A stretch of 45,470 nt of DNA from Gammaproteobacteria bacterium (GTDB lineage Bacteria > Pseudomonadota > Gammaproteobacteria > Xanthomonadales > Rhodanobacteraceae), in NCBI GenBank assembly GCA_004295005.1, contig SHNG01000124.1, positions 1 to 45,470 on the forward strand, given 5' to 3'. A program made the translations under genes and the position numbers. The stretch's first letter is position 1. Every line of letters begins with the position of its first letter. Shown here piece after piece: positions 23,642-32,707 of the stretch. The notes under the pieces are model-generated. The model was not told the DNA's origin. It saw only the letters and a program-made list of their open reading frames with translations, and ran no database searches.

Positions 23642-26600
23642 TTACTGACACATGTACGCGGACATGTCGAAGTCGTTGTCGAAAATGGAATCGGAATTGC
23701 CGACGCGGACCTGATCGAGGAAGAAACCCGAGAAGTTGAGGCCCGGATCCGACGACAAGCGCCAGCGGATCTTCACGGTCTGACCGGAATAGCTGGCCAG
23801 GTTGGCGGTGAACGGCTTGAAGATCGGCGTGAGGTTGTTGTCCGGATCGGCATTCGAGCTCGCCGTGGTCACACCACTGTAGATGCCGGTGCCGTTCGGG
23901 AAGCCGCAGGCATTGATGGTGCCGGTGCTGCCGGTATTGAACACCGTCGGGTAGCCGCCGGTTGGCGGCAGGCTGGACCAGTTTGCACCGTTGTCCGTCG
24001 AGATTTCCGTGACCACGCCATCCCATTGGAACTCGAGGTTGTAGCGCGCGCTGAAACTCAACTGGGCGTTGGCCGGCACCAATAGCGCAGGCGTCTCAAT
24101 GCTGGCGCAGGTGAGGTCCGGGTGGTTCGATGCCTGGCCGCCGGTGTGGTAGCTCAAGGTGCCATTGGCCGCCGCGATGTTGCTGACGCCCCACGGCAGT
24201 TCGGCTTCGAGGAAGGTTGCATTCTCGACATTGTCCACGAATGGATCCGGGTCCGGTCCATTTGCGCCGGTGGTTGTTGCGCCGGTGATGGCCGACAGCG
24301 GCGAGAGATTGCCAAAGTTGTCCTCGGCCTCGAAACGGTAGTAATAGGCCTGGCCATTGACCACCGCCGCATCCGAATAGCTGGTGGTGGCAAGGCCACT
24401 GGCAACCTGTGTCGATGAGACCATGAACGGATCCGAGGAGCGGTACACGTTGTAGGTCAATCCCGACGCTGTCGGGCACGCGGCCGTACTTGGCGACCAG
24501 GCAAGCTCCACGCTGCAGCTTGCGTTCGAACCATCCAGAACAAGCGAGTTGGCATCAATGGCCGGTTGCAGGGTGCAGTCGTCGGCAGAGACAACATCGA
24601 TGCAGGAAGACACGAGGCCTTCGACATCGCCGGCTACGCCGCGCACCTTGTAGGCATACTGGAATCCGCCCTGCGTGGCGTCGTCGATGACCGGCGAGCT
24701 TGCCGCGTTGCCAATCAGCCGGAAATCACCGGCCGCAGCCGTGGCGCAGCTTCCATTGGCGCGATAGAGCTGAAATCCCTGGGCCGCTGAGCCGGTGAAA
24801 CCGACGGCCACACCGCTGCTGTTGTTGCTGGCAATGGTCAAGCCGGTCGGTGCCGCGGCTGGCGCGGGATCGGGCAAGGCGAACGCACCTGAAGCCACCA
24901 CAGCGTAGCCCTGGGTGTTTGATCCCACCGTTCCATTGCCGGGGATCGAGGTGCCCTTGACACGGATCGTGTAGCTGCCCGCCTGTGGAGCGGTGAAACG
25001 CACCTGCTCCACGGTATCGCGCGCGTCGGCGTTGCCACCGGTTACCGAAACACCCGATGTAAACACGTTGCCCTTGTAGACCTGGGCGTTCGGTGCCACC
25101 ACTTCCAGATCGAGATTGTTGATCAGGGTCAGGGCCGCGCCGGCCGCTGCGGCGGGATCAAACCAGGTCAGGGTGATGCGAAGCTCCTGGCCGGCGCCCA
25201 CATTGCTGATTGTGTATTCCTTGACATCCCCGGTGTGCATGCCGGCGGCCTGGGTGCGTTCAAAAATACGCAGCCTGCGATTGTCGTCACCGCCGGCGAG
25301 CGTGGTCTTGAACCACAGGTTGCCATCCAGCCAGGCTCGACCCCAGCCGGAATTTGCGTTGGGCCAGCTTGGTGCGCCCAACGGGTTGGTGCCATTGAGC
25401 AACACCGCCTTCATCACCATGCCGCTGGGGTTGTAGGCATCCGCCGGCGTCTTCACGCCGCGTGGATAAAAGCCATCGGCAAAGAATTGACGCACCAGGG
25501 CGGCATTGCCGCTGATGGTGGGCGCCGCCATCGACGTGCCGCTATTGGAAACCGGTGCGGTGTAAACGGGAACCGCACTGCTGGTCGAGGTGTTGCGTGC
25601 TGACTGGATGCTCGAACCGGGCGCGGCAATGTCGGGTTTCATGCGGCCATCGGCCGCCGGCCCGCGATTGGAGTAGCTGGCCACGGCGGTACTGCCGGCA
25701 TGGCCAAGCGCGGCCACCGAGAGCACATTCTTGGCATTGCTGGGTGAACCGGTTTGCACCGGGCCCGGGTCATCGTTGCCGGCCGAGACCACCACCAGCA
25801 TGTCCTCGTTCTTCCAACTTGTGCGGTCGGCTTCGGCATCGTTGCCGTTGTACTGACCCGCCGTCGAAGCACCCCAACTGTTGTTGTGGACGCGCGCGCC
25901 GCCGGCGTAAGCCTGGTTGAGCGTTCCCTCGAAATCGGTGATGTACACCGCGCTCGGGTTGGTTCCGCCAACGTCCTGCATCAGCAGTTGCGCGTTGGGC
26001 GCCATGCCGTCGGCTTGCTCGTGGTTGTGTTCGGTCGGTGTCGATGCAAGGTAGGTATTCGGACTGAAGGTTCCGGCGACGTCGCCGAGAACGGTTCCGG
26101 TCGTGTGCGTGCCATGGCCGGAGGTGAAGTACTAGTCGACCGGCCCGGTGGCGCCAGAGGTAGGCTGCAACCAATAGCCAATGATCTTGCGGTCCGGATA
26201 GAGAATGCCGATGGCGGGCGGCACCGGTGCGGGATTGTCCGAGCTGGTGATCTGGACCAGCGGACCTGCGCCCTTGTCCAGGGTGGTGAAATTCGCCACC
26301 CACGGCGATGTGCCGGAATCGGCCACGGCCACGATCTGGCCACTGCCCATGATGTCGTGGTCGAACATCGGCGCTGCGCCACAGATGGCGCCATTGCCAG
26401 AGCAGGATGTGGTGATGTTGCTTTGGATGGCGCCGATCGAAGCTGCGTTGTGCACGCGGGTCGGCATCCAGGGTTCGATGAAAGCCACGCTGTCGAGCGC
26501 GCTGGCGGCACGCAGCAGGTCATTGAGTTGCCCACGCGTTACCCCGGCATGCACGTAGGGCATGGCGTCGGCACGCTGGCTGCGCGCGGTGATGCGCACG

Positions 26601-27190
26601 TCGGGAACCAGCTTGCGCAAGGCAGCCTCGATCTGCGCGGAAGATTCCCCCTGGAAACCTCGCACATTGACGATATCGAGAAGGATGTGTGAGTCCGGCG
26701 CGTCTTCCGGCTCCTGCTGCACGAGCTGGGCACGAACATCACTCCACAGGCGCGGGTCGATCTTGTGTCCTGCAGCGTAGCCTTCGGCGGCGCGCACGCC
26801 AGTGCTGCGCTTGAGTGCATCCAGGTTCGTCCCGTTCAGACGCACGATGTAGGCGTTGTTGGGCACATAGGCGACGAAGGCAACGCCCAGCTTTTGCAGT
26901 TGCGTACGACCCGCCTCGACCGAATCAGCGTGGAATTGCACGATGGCATACCGCGAACTCACCGCATCCGCAGCGCCGGACAGTTGCAGATCGAGCCGCT
27001 GGCTTGCCGGGTCATAGGCACCCGCGCGCAGGATGAGCAGGTCGGGCATGGTTGCGGCCACGGCGATGGTGTCGATATCGGGGCGCTGGGCCGGCACGGC
27101 CGAACGCAGGTCAACCGGTGCGGCGTATGCCTGCGAAAGGGCCAAGGCAAGCGCAGATGCCAATGCGCTGCGACGGAAAGTGGTGTTCAT
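23642..27190 (-). pseudogene. Secreted S8 (subtilisin-like) serine protease broken by an in-frame TAG
   Basis: One continuous frame of 1182 codons from ATG 27190 with a single internal stop, TAG at 26132-26134 (codon 353). Before it: signal peptide (MNTTFRRSALASALALALSQAYA), a propeptide-like region, and the catalytic aspartate in QIVAVADSGTSPW (D291). After it, with no frame change: YFTSGHGTHTTGT with catalytic H359, the oxyanion-region HNNSWG, SAGND, and GTSMAAP with catalytic Ser at about 553. Then come a beta domain (GSYTIRVKGTSIPGNG), fibronectin-like segments (TYNVYRSSDPFM, AYYYRFEAEDNFGN) and a C-terminal beta-sandwich with paired cysteines ending FDMSAYMCQ. All catalytic residues are intact, so the stop is recent, an assembly error, or read through. 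Product before the stop lacks His and Ser and would be inactive. Confidence 0.85.
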
Positions 27191-27254
27191 GCGGATTCCT
27201 CTGGGCGTGGATGCGGGGCTTTCAGGGGTGCTTTGGCGTGAGCCCCGAATGGGC

Positions 27255-27284
27255 CGGATGGCGCTGACACGGCAGCGCCATCCG
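27255..27284. other. Strong hairpin in the region between DUF1232-like and S8 genes
   Basis: 12-bp perfect stem CGGATGGCGCTG/CAGCGCCATCCG with a 6-nt loop. It lies 110 bp after the DUF1232-like stop and 65 bp before the protease start, both on the minus strand. It could end the first transcript or sit in the protease leader; no T run supports termination. Confidence 0.5.
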
Positions 27285-27392
27285 ACCCGTGGTTTTACCG
27301 CATCCGGTGGCTTGTTGCCACGGCCCAGGGAATGAAATTGGCAATCGAAACCAACGCGACAGGAAGGCGGGTGCGTTCCTGCCGCGTTCGGT

Positions 27393-28037
27393 TTATCCAT
27401 GGAAACGGAACAAGGCCGGGGCCGCTGTGGCGCCGTAGCAAAAGCCGACGCGCCGACGTGCCCGCTGCAGCAGGGCGGCCTCAGCCGCACGCGCCTGCAA
27501 CCAGTCCTCGCGGGTAAAGCGGAACTTGCGCGGGTGCAAGCCACGCAGTTGCGCTTCCTTTGCGCGCAAACGGCGAAAGCTGAGGAAGTCGTCCAGCTCG
27601 AAACTCAGAGTCGGCCAGGCGATATCGACCAGGATGGCATCGTCCAGTCCGCCAATCACCGGCACATGATCCGGCACCAGGCGATGCTTTCCGGTCGCGT
27701 ATTCGGCAATCCAGTTGATGGGCTGGCGCTGCTCTTCCTGAAGCGCCCACTCGGCATCCTGCGACATGGCCTTCATTGCCGCCAGGCAACGCAGGCGCAT
27801 CTGGATGCAGGGAGCGCGATGCCTGTTCGCGAAAGTCTGGCTCAACTGGCGCGCGGCGCTGGCGATGCTGTCGAAGTTCGGCGGCAAGCTGTCCGGCTCC
27901 AGCCGCTCGACAACGCGACGAAAGCGGCGCTCGGCGTGCCGATCAGGATTCAGGTTGCCGATGCGCAAGCGGCGCTGAAAGCCGGCGGCTTGGTTGCTGT
28001 ATACAGGCAGTGGCAGGGTGGCGAGATTGAGGTTCAT
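27393..28037 (-). CDS. DUF1232/YkvA-like protein
   Basis: 214 aa from ATG 28037, with AGGAG 6 bp upstream. The first two thirds are charged and Arg-rich (RRFRRVVERLEPDSLPPNFDS). Near residues 120-145 is HRLVPDHVPVIGGLDDAILVDIAWPTL, matching the core of DUF1232/YkvA domains (P-x-D-x-x-P-x-x-G-x-x-D-D), although the usual preceding helices are not clear. The C-terminus is again basic. Function of the family is unknown. Divergent from the winged-helix/TPR regulator with 186 bp between, so it may be that regulator's target (inference). Confidence 0.65.
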   Translation of the reverse strand: MNLNLATLPLPVYSNQAAGFQRRLRIGNLNPDRHAERRFRRVVERLEPDSLPPNFDSIASAARQLSQTFANRHRAPCIQMRLRCLAAMKAMSQDAEWALQEEQRQPINWIAEYATGKHRLVPDHVPVIGGLDDAILVDIAWPTLSFELDDFLSFRRLRAKEAQLRGLHPRKFRFTREDWLQARAAEAALLQRARRRVGFCYGATAAPALFRFHG

Positions 28038-28223
28038 GGCATTCTCCTGTTGCGGTTGAGCGCGGCGATTCCGCGCCCTGCCAGATTGCGAAAACCCGGC
28101 CTGCCAGGCTTGAGGGAAGCCGGTCGATGCCATGATGGAATACGGTCGCAATCGCGTTTTTCGTGGTTTTGTGGCGCGTCCGGGGTTATCTTTCCGTCGC
28201 GCAAACGGGTCAACGGAGCGGTC

Positions 28224-30413
28224 GTGGACGCGTACGCCTGGACTTATCGGTTCGCTGAAATCGAGGTCGACCCGGCCGCCCATCGGGTGACCCGGCAGGG
28301 TATTGCCCTGGACCTTGAGCCCAAGGCATTTGCGGTGCTGGTGGCCTTGCTCGAACACGCAGGCAAGGCGCTGTCGCGCGATGACCTGCTCGATTCCGTA
28401 TGGGGTCATCGCCACGTCACCCCCGGCGTGCTCAATCGCGTGATCGGGCACCTGCGCAAGGCGTTGGGCGATGACGCCGAAAATCCGCGCTTCATCCAGA
28501 CCCTGCACGGCGTCGGCTATCGGTTTCTGGCTGAAGTCGAACGCATCCCGGCGGGTGGCGGCCACACCACCCCGCTTGCCGCATCGCCAAATCCAGCCAC
28601 CGTGGCGGGGCCGCCTCCAGTTGCGCAAACCGCTGCCTTGTCCGCCGCCGCTGGGGGCCGGCGCGCAACGGACAACCCGACCGTTTCATCCGAGGTTCCT
28701 GCGCGCGCTTCGACCAAGTCGCGCCGCAGGATTGCTTCGTTTTCGCTACTCCTGATATTTGCCCTGGGCGTGCTGATGGCGGGTCTCGTGATGACTCTCG
28801 ATTGGCGCAGTGATTCGCAGTCCGCGCGACCACCTGCGTCCATTGCGGTGCTGCCTTTCACCAACCTGGGCGGTGCCGACAACGACTATTTCGTCGCTGG
28901 CCTGACCGAGGAGATGCGCTCGGCGCTGGCCGGAGTGGTCGGGCTGAAGGTGGCCGCCTCAATCACCACTGAAGTCCGCCGGAACTCGCCGGACGCCAAG
29001 GCACTTGGGGCGAAACTGGGTGTCGCCACCATTCTTGAAGCCAGCGTGCGCCGTGAGGGCAACCAGTTGCGTATCAACGCGCGCCTCTCCGATACCCGCA
29101 CCGGATTTACCCTGTGGAGTGAATCCTTTGATCGGCGCCTGCTCGATGTATTCGACACCCAGAGCCGGATTGCCAATGAAGTGGTACAGGCTCTGCTCGG
29201 CGTGATTCCCGGCGAGGGTCTGGCCCTACGCAAGCGCCTCACGCCAACTCGCAATGTCGACGCCTACGATGAATACCTGCAGGGCATGAACCTGCTGAGT
29301 TTGGCAGCGGCATCCGAACCCACCGACCAGGCCATTGACCGCTTCCACAAGGCACTGGAAAAGGACAGCGGATTTGCACTCGCCCAAGCGGGAATCTGCG
29401 CAGCAGAGGCGCGCAGGTTTGAGAGCCTGCACAGCGTCGATGCCTTCCAGAACGCTCGCGTCGCCTGCCAGCGCGCGCTCAACATGGACGCGTCCTTGGC
29501 CGAAGTACATCTGGCCTTGGGAGACCTGTACTTTGCGCAGGGGCAACTGGACAAGGCACTGACCGAGTACCAAGGCATCGAGCACGCTCCTTCGACAATG
29601 ACATTTGCCAGTGTCGGTATCGCCAAGGTGTATGCCGCACGCAAGGATGCAAGGCAGGCCGAAATGTATTTCGCCAAGGCCTTGGCCGCGAGTCCGGCCG
29701 ATCCGCTCGTGTACGCAGAAATCGGCTACCAGCATTACATTGATAACGAGCTCGACCTTGCTATCGGAGCCTACGCGAAAGCGGTCCAACTGGCCCCAGA
29801 CAATGTGGATCTATGGACCACGCTTGGTGGCTTGCAGATGGAAGTCGGCGACAATGCTTCGGCGGCAAAATCGCTGGAGCGGTCCGTCGCCATTGATCCG
29901 GGCTATGCGGCACTGACCAACCTTGGCCTACTGCAATACCAAGCCGGTGACTTTGAAGCGGCGGTGGCATCGCAACGCCGTGCACTCGAAGTCAATCCGA
30001 CCGATTTCATGGCTTGGGCAAACCTCGGCATGGCTCTGAATGCCCGCCCCGAAACTCGAGCAGAAGCGCACGAAGCCTATGCGCAAGCAGCCGCGCGCGC
30101 GCAGGCCTATTTGGAGAAAAAACCCGACGATGCCCGATCCATCGCCGCACTGGGCCTGTATCGGGCGATTCTTGGCGAACCCTCCAAGGCTCGCGAGTTG
30201 CTCGCAAAAGCCGAAGCCTTGGGCGCTCAGATCGGGGAAGTTGCGTTGTTGAACGCAGAAACCCTGGCACTGCTGGGTGACTCTGATGCCGCACGTCTGC
30301 GTGTCGAACGCGCACGCCGGGAAGGCATCGCGGAAACCCTGATTGCCAGCAATCCCGTCTTCCGTCGCCTCAACCTGGTTGAAGACGTCAGCACGAAATC
30401 GCAGGCCAAATGA
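28224..30413 (+). CDS. CadC/ToxR-like membrane transcription regulator with TPR region
   Basis: 729 aa from GTG 28224, selected for GGAG 5 bp upstream and because the DNA-binding domain begins at once. Parts: OmpR/PhoB-type winged helix (about 8-103; ALDLEPKAFAVLVALLEHAGKALSRDDLLDSVWG, FIQTLHGVGYRF), Pro/Ala linker, one transmembrane helix (about 171-192), then a TolB-like segment (SIAVLPFTNLGGADNDYFVAGLTEEMRSAL; LGVATILEASVRREGNQLRI; TLWSESFDR) and several TPRs to the end. This architecture is common for one-component membrane regulators in Xanthomonadales: DNA binding in the cytoplasm, sensing in the periplasm. Signal and targets are unknown; two small genes follow at 43 and 364 bp and a divergent gene lies upstream. 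Confidence 0.9.
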   Translation: MDAYAWTYRFAEIEVDPAAHRVTRQGIALDLEPKAFAVLVALLEHAGKALSRDDLLDSVWGHRHVTPGVLNRVIGHLRKALGDDAENPRFIQTLHGVGYRFLAEVERIPAGGGHTTPLAASPNPATVAGPPPVAQTAALSAAAGGRRATDNPTVSSEVPARASTKSRRRIASFSLLLIFALGVLMAGLVMTLDWRSDSQSARPPASIAVLPFTNLGGADNDYFVAGLTEEMRSALAGVVGLKVAASITTEVRRNSPDAKALGAKLGVATILEASVRREGNQLRINARLSDTRTGFTLWSESFDRRLLDVFDTQSRIANEVVQALLGVIPGEGLALRKRLTPTRNVDAYDEYLQGMNLLSLAAASEPTDQAIDRFHKALEKDSGFALAQAGICAAEARRFESLHSVDAFQNARVACQRALNMDASLAEVHLALGDLYFAQGQLDKALTEYQGIEHAPSTMTFASVGIAKVYAARKDARQAEMYFAKALAASPADPLVYAEIGYQHYIDNELDLAIGAYAKAVQLAPDNVDLWTTLGGLQMEVGDNASAAKSLERSVAIDPGYAALTNLGLLQYQAGDFEAAVASQRRALEVNPTDFMAWANLGMALNARPETRAEAHEAYAQAAARAQAYLEKKPDDARSIAALGLYRAILGEPSKARELLAKAEALGAQIGEVALLNAETLALLGDSDAARLRVERARREGIAETLIASNPVFRRLNLVEDVSTKSQAK

Positions 30414-30456
30414 TGGTCCCGCATCCCCTTCATCTCCATTCAAACCGGAGGTCACG

Positions 30457-30669
30457 ATGGACAGCAAGAAGAAGTTAGATGCGACGCTCAAGACCCTAAA
30501 ATCCAGACCCTTTGCGGCAACCGGTGACGGCAAATCGACGGACAAGAAGCCGAAGAAGCGTCCGCCTGTTGCAAATATCGACCTGGGTGCTGCCCTGGAA
30601 CAAGTCAAGAAACGACCGACGATTTCTCAGCATGGCGTGGTGATTCCAAAGCCGCCGAAACCGCAATAG
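30457..30669 (+). CDS. Small Lys/Pro-rich protein with C-terminal HGVVIPKPPKP motif
   Basis: 70 aa from ATG 30457, with GGAGG 6 bp upstream. It is highly basic (DSKKKLDATLKTLKSRPF; KKPKKRPP; QVKKRPT) and ends QHGVVIPKPPKPQ. No signal peptide or membrane helix. The same HGVVIPxPPxP motif is in the next small gene. It begins 43 bp after the regulator stop, so it is probably cotranscribed. Not a family I recognise. A leader plus short conserved core near the C-terminus is the shape of a peptide precursor, but no modifying enzyme is near; a chaperone-bound or secreted effector tag is equally possible. Confidence 0.7.
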   Translation: MDSKKKLDATLKTLKSRPFAATGDGKSTDKKPKKRPPVANIDLGAALEQVKKRPTISQHGVVIPKPPKPQ

Positions 30670-30777
30670 TCGCGTGCTCAATGCGGACGGCGGGTGGTAG
30701 GCATCCGTAGACAGCGCTGCCGCACCGTCCGGCACAGATGTCGTTCAGATTTGACCAGCCCACAGAAGGAAATGCAC

Positions 30778-31059
30778 ATGGCAAGCGAGAAAGCGGCAAT
30801 GAAATCCACCCGGGCGCTGTCTGGCAAAACCAAGGCAGGCACGGCAAAGTCCGCAACACGTCGCCGGTCTTCCGCGGGAGCAGCGCCACCACCAGGTCCC
30901 GGTGGCGACGGCGAACCGTGGGAAACGGCATTCTCATTGAATCTGGACGCGATCAAGGCCTACCGGATCGTTGTCGGTGGCCACGGGGTGGTCATTCCGC
31001 TTCCGCCAAGGCCGCCGCGCCGGATCGTGGTTGAAGTGATCTGGAAGAAATTCAGGTAA
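30778..31059 (+). CDS. Small basic protein with internal HGVVIPLPPRPP motif
   Basis: 93 aa from ATG 30778, 8 bp after AAGGA; ATG 30772 (MHM) is too close to that site. The N-terminal half is Lys/Ala/Ser-rich (MASEKAAMKSTRALSGKTKAGTAKSATRRRSS), followed by a Pro/Gly linker, FSLNLDAIKAYRIVVGG and HGVVIPLPPRPPRR, ending VVEVIWKKFR. It shares the HGVVIPxPPxP core with the 70-aa protein 108 bp upstream, and both have a basic leader, so they look like diverged paralogs with different extensions after the motif. No family recognised. Confidence 0.7.
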   Translation: MASEKAAMKSTRALSGKTKAGTAKSATRRRSSAGAAPPPGPGGDGEPWETAFSLNLDAIKAYRIVVGGHGVVIPLPPRPPRRIVVEVIWKKFR

Positions 31060-31492
31060 TCCGCTTGGCGCAGCAACGGTGTCCACTTTGCTGCGCGTCG
31101 TTATGAACGGCGCGCGGCGCGTCTGTCCCAGCAACTCCATGCAGCCGGGGCCGGCGCGGATCGCGCGCGGGACCTGTCGGCAACCAGGAATGGATACCTT
31201 CAATACCTCCACGCCCGGGAGTGCTGCCTTGCTTTTTCCTGGCTGGCTTTTCGATTTGCAACTGCGCTGAGGCCCCATTTCCATCAGGCGGGCCACCACG
31301 GAGCCTGGTTTTGACCCGCAGAGGCCGGCATTTTCGGGAATGCGTTGCCGCCACCATCTGCGATTTTGTGCGTGGTTTCGGGTTGACGCGTTCCCGGACC
31401 GTGGGCAGTATTGGGCGTTCAAGTATTGCCTTGAATCCCGCCCCGTCGGGGCGGATCTGCTTTGACCTGCAGGAAAAAGGGGAGTGGGAGAA
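31060..31492 (+). other. Leader region before the DUF11 surface protein gene, no gene seen
   Basis: About 430 bp without a credible gene; the frames present have no start signal or family likeness. Near its end is a perfect 17-bp palindrome (31438-31454, CCGCCCCG-T-CGGGGCGG), some 30 bp before the ribosome binding site, which could fold in the mRNA leader. Confidence 0.5.
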
Positions 31493-32581
31493 ATGAATAA
31501 ACCGCAATTGATGGCGCTGGCAGCAGCGCTCGCACTGGCTGCCACGGGCGTACACGCGCAGTCCTACAACGACAACGGCAGCCCAGTGAATGGATCGGGC
31601 ATCAACATCGATGGGCCTTACGTGCCGTCGGGCGGTCCGATTTGCCCGTCCGGCCCTGTGGTTTCCGCGTTCACCGGCGCGACCACCCAGCTTGGCCGCA
31701 TCTTCCGCGATGGCGTGGCGGCCACCTGCCCGGTCAAGGCATACCCCGGCATCTTCAACGCCACCACCACATACAATTACGAGTCCTATACCTACAGCAA
31801 CACCAGTGGAGCGGCAGCCTGCGTAACCATCAACTTCGATCCAGACACTGCCGGCGCTACTCCCTGTACAACCAATGCGCACATGAGCGCCTATGCGGGT
31901 TCCTACGATCCCAACAACCAGGCAACCAACTTCCTCGGTGACGTGGGCTCCAGTCTTGCGCAGCCGTTCAGCGTGGAAGTCGCGGCCAATTCGGACATCG
32001 TGCTGGTGGTCAGCAACACATCCGCCCAGGCGGTTTGCACCTTCGGTTTCGAGGTTCTCAACCTGCCTTGCACGGCCGCGACAAACGCCGATCTCACGGT
32101 TGGCGTGAGTGCCGCGCCTCCGGCTGCCGGCATCAACACGCCGATTGACTTCACCGTCACCAGCACCAATGGCGGCCCGGATCCTGCCCAGGATGTCGTC
32201 ATCAATCTTGATCTGGGTACCGGCTTCACGTTCAATTCCGTTACCGCTGCCGGTGCCACCTGCACCGATCCGGGCGTGGGCGTCGGTGGCATCGTGAGCT
32301 GCACCTTTGCCGGCGCCACCGCCGCCAGTGCCGCGCAGTCGATGGTGGTCAATGCCCAGGCACCCGCCGTCGGTGCTCAGGTGTTGACGGCCAGCACGTC
32401 CTCCACCAATACCGACCCGGCCCCGGCCGACAACTCGACGATCTTTACCTATGTGGTCAGCGTTGGTGCGCCTGAGCCGACAGAGCTTCCCGTCGGCAAT
32501 CCATTGGCGCTGCTGATTCTTGGCCTGTCCTTGGCCGGGCTTGGCTGGGTCGGGGCTCGTCGCTACGCGCGTCAGCACTGA
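31493..32581 (+). CDS. Secreted DUF11-domain protein with LPxG/TM/Arg C-terminal tail
   Basis: 362 aa from ATG 31493, preceded by GGGAG; a GTG at 31484 lies inside that site. Signal peptide to about GVHAQ. The middle is Asn/Thr/Gly-rich with several cysteines (about 25-195). A DUF11-type beta domain follows (about 203-315: ADLTVGVSAAPPAAGINTPIDFTVTSTNGGPDPAQDVVINLDLGTGFTF and TDPAPADNSTIFTYVV). The end is ELPVG, a hydrophobic helix and ARRYARQH. This tail matches that of the protein at 4277-4939 in layout and in LP(I/V)G, suggesting the same sorting route to the envelope or cell surface. Monocistronic, with a strong terminator behind it. Confidence 0.8.
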   Translation: MNKPQLMALAAALALAATGVHAQSYNDNGSPVNGSGINIDGPYVPSGGPICPSGPVVSAFTGATTQLGRIFRDGVAATCPVKAYPGIFNATTTYNYESYTYSNTSGAAACVTINFDPDTAGATPCTTNAHMSAYAGSYDPNNQATNFLGDVGSSLAQPFSVEVAANSDIVLVVSNTSAQAVCTFGFEVLNLPCTAATNADLTVGVSAAPPAAGINTPIDFTVTSTNGGPDPAQDVVINLDLGTGFTFNSVTAAGATCTDPGVGVGGIVSCTFAGATAASAAQSMVVNAQAPAVGAQVLTASTSSTNTDPAPADNSTIFTYVVSVGAPEPTELPVGNPLALLILGLSLAGLGWVGARRYARQH

Positions 32582-32604
32582 CGAGCGGGGGTTCGAAGAA
32601 AAAG

Positions 32605-32631
32605 AAAGGGGCCGCATGTTGCGGCCCCTTT
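32605..32631. terminator. Bidirectional terminator between convergent DUF11 and TonB receptor genes
   Basis: 11-bp stem AAAGGGGCCGC/GCGGCCCCTTT with ATGTT loop, T run on the plus side and an A-rich stretch (T-rich on minus) on the other, so it serves both genes. Confidence 0.9.
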
Positions 32632-32707
32632 TTCATGTGCGCTGGTAGCAAACCGCGCGTGGTACGGGAGGTTCCGCACCACGCGCCTGCTTCCGTTTTG
32701 GTTGGTA

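Noticed and set aside
26132-26134. Frameshift as the cause of the S8 protease split
   Set aside because: Both halves are in the same frame; only a stop codon separates them.
30457-31059. Calling the two small proteins RiPP precursors
   Set aside because: No maturation enzyme, protease or exporter gene adjoins them; kept only as a possibility.
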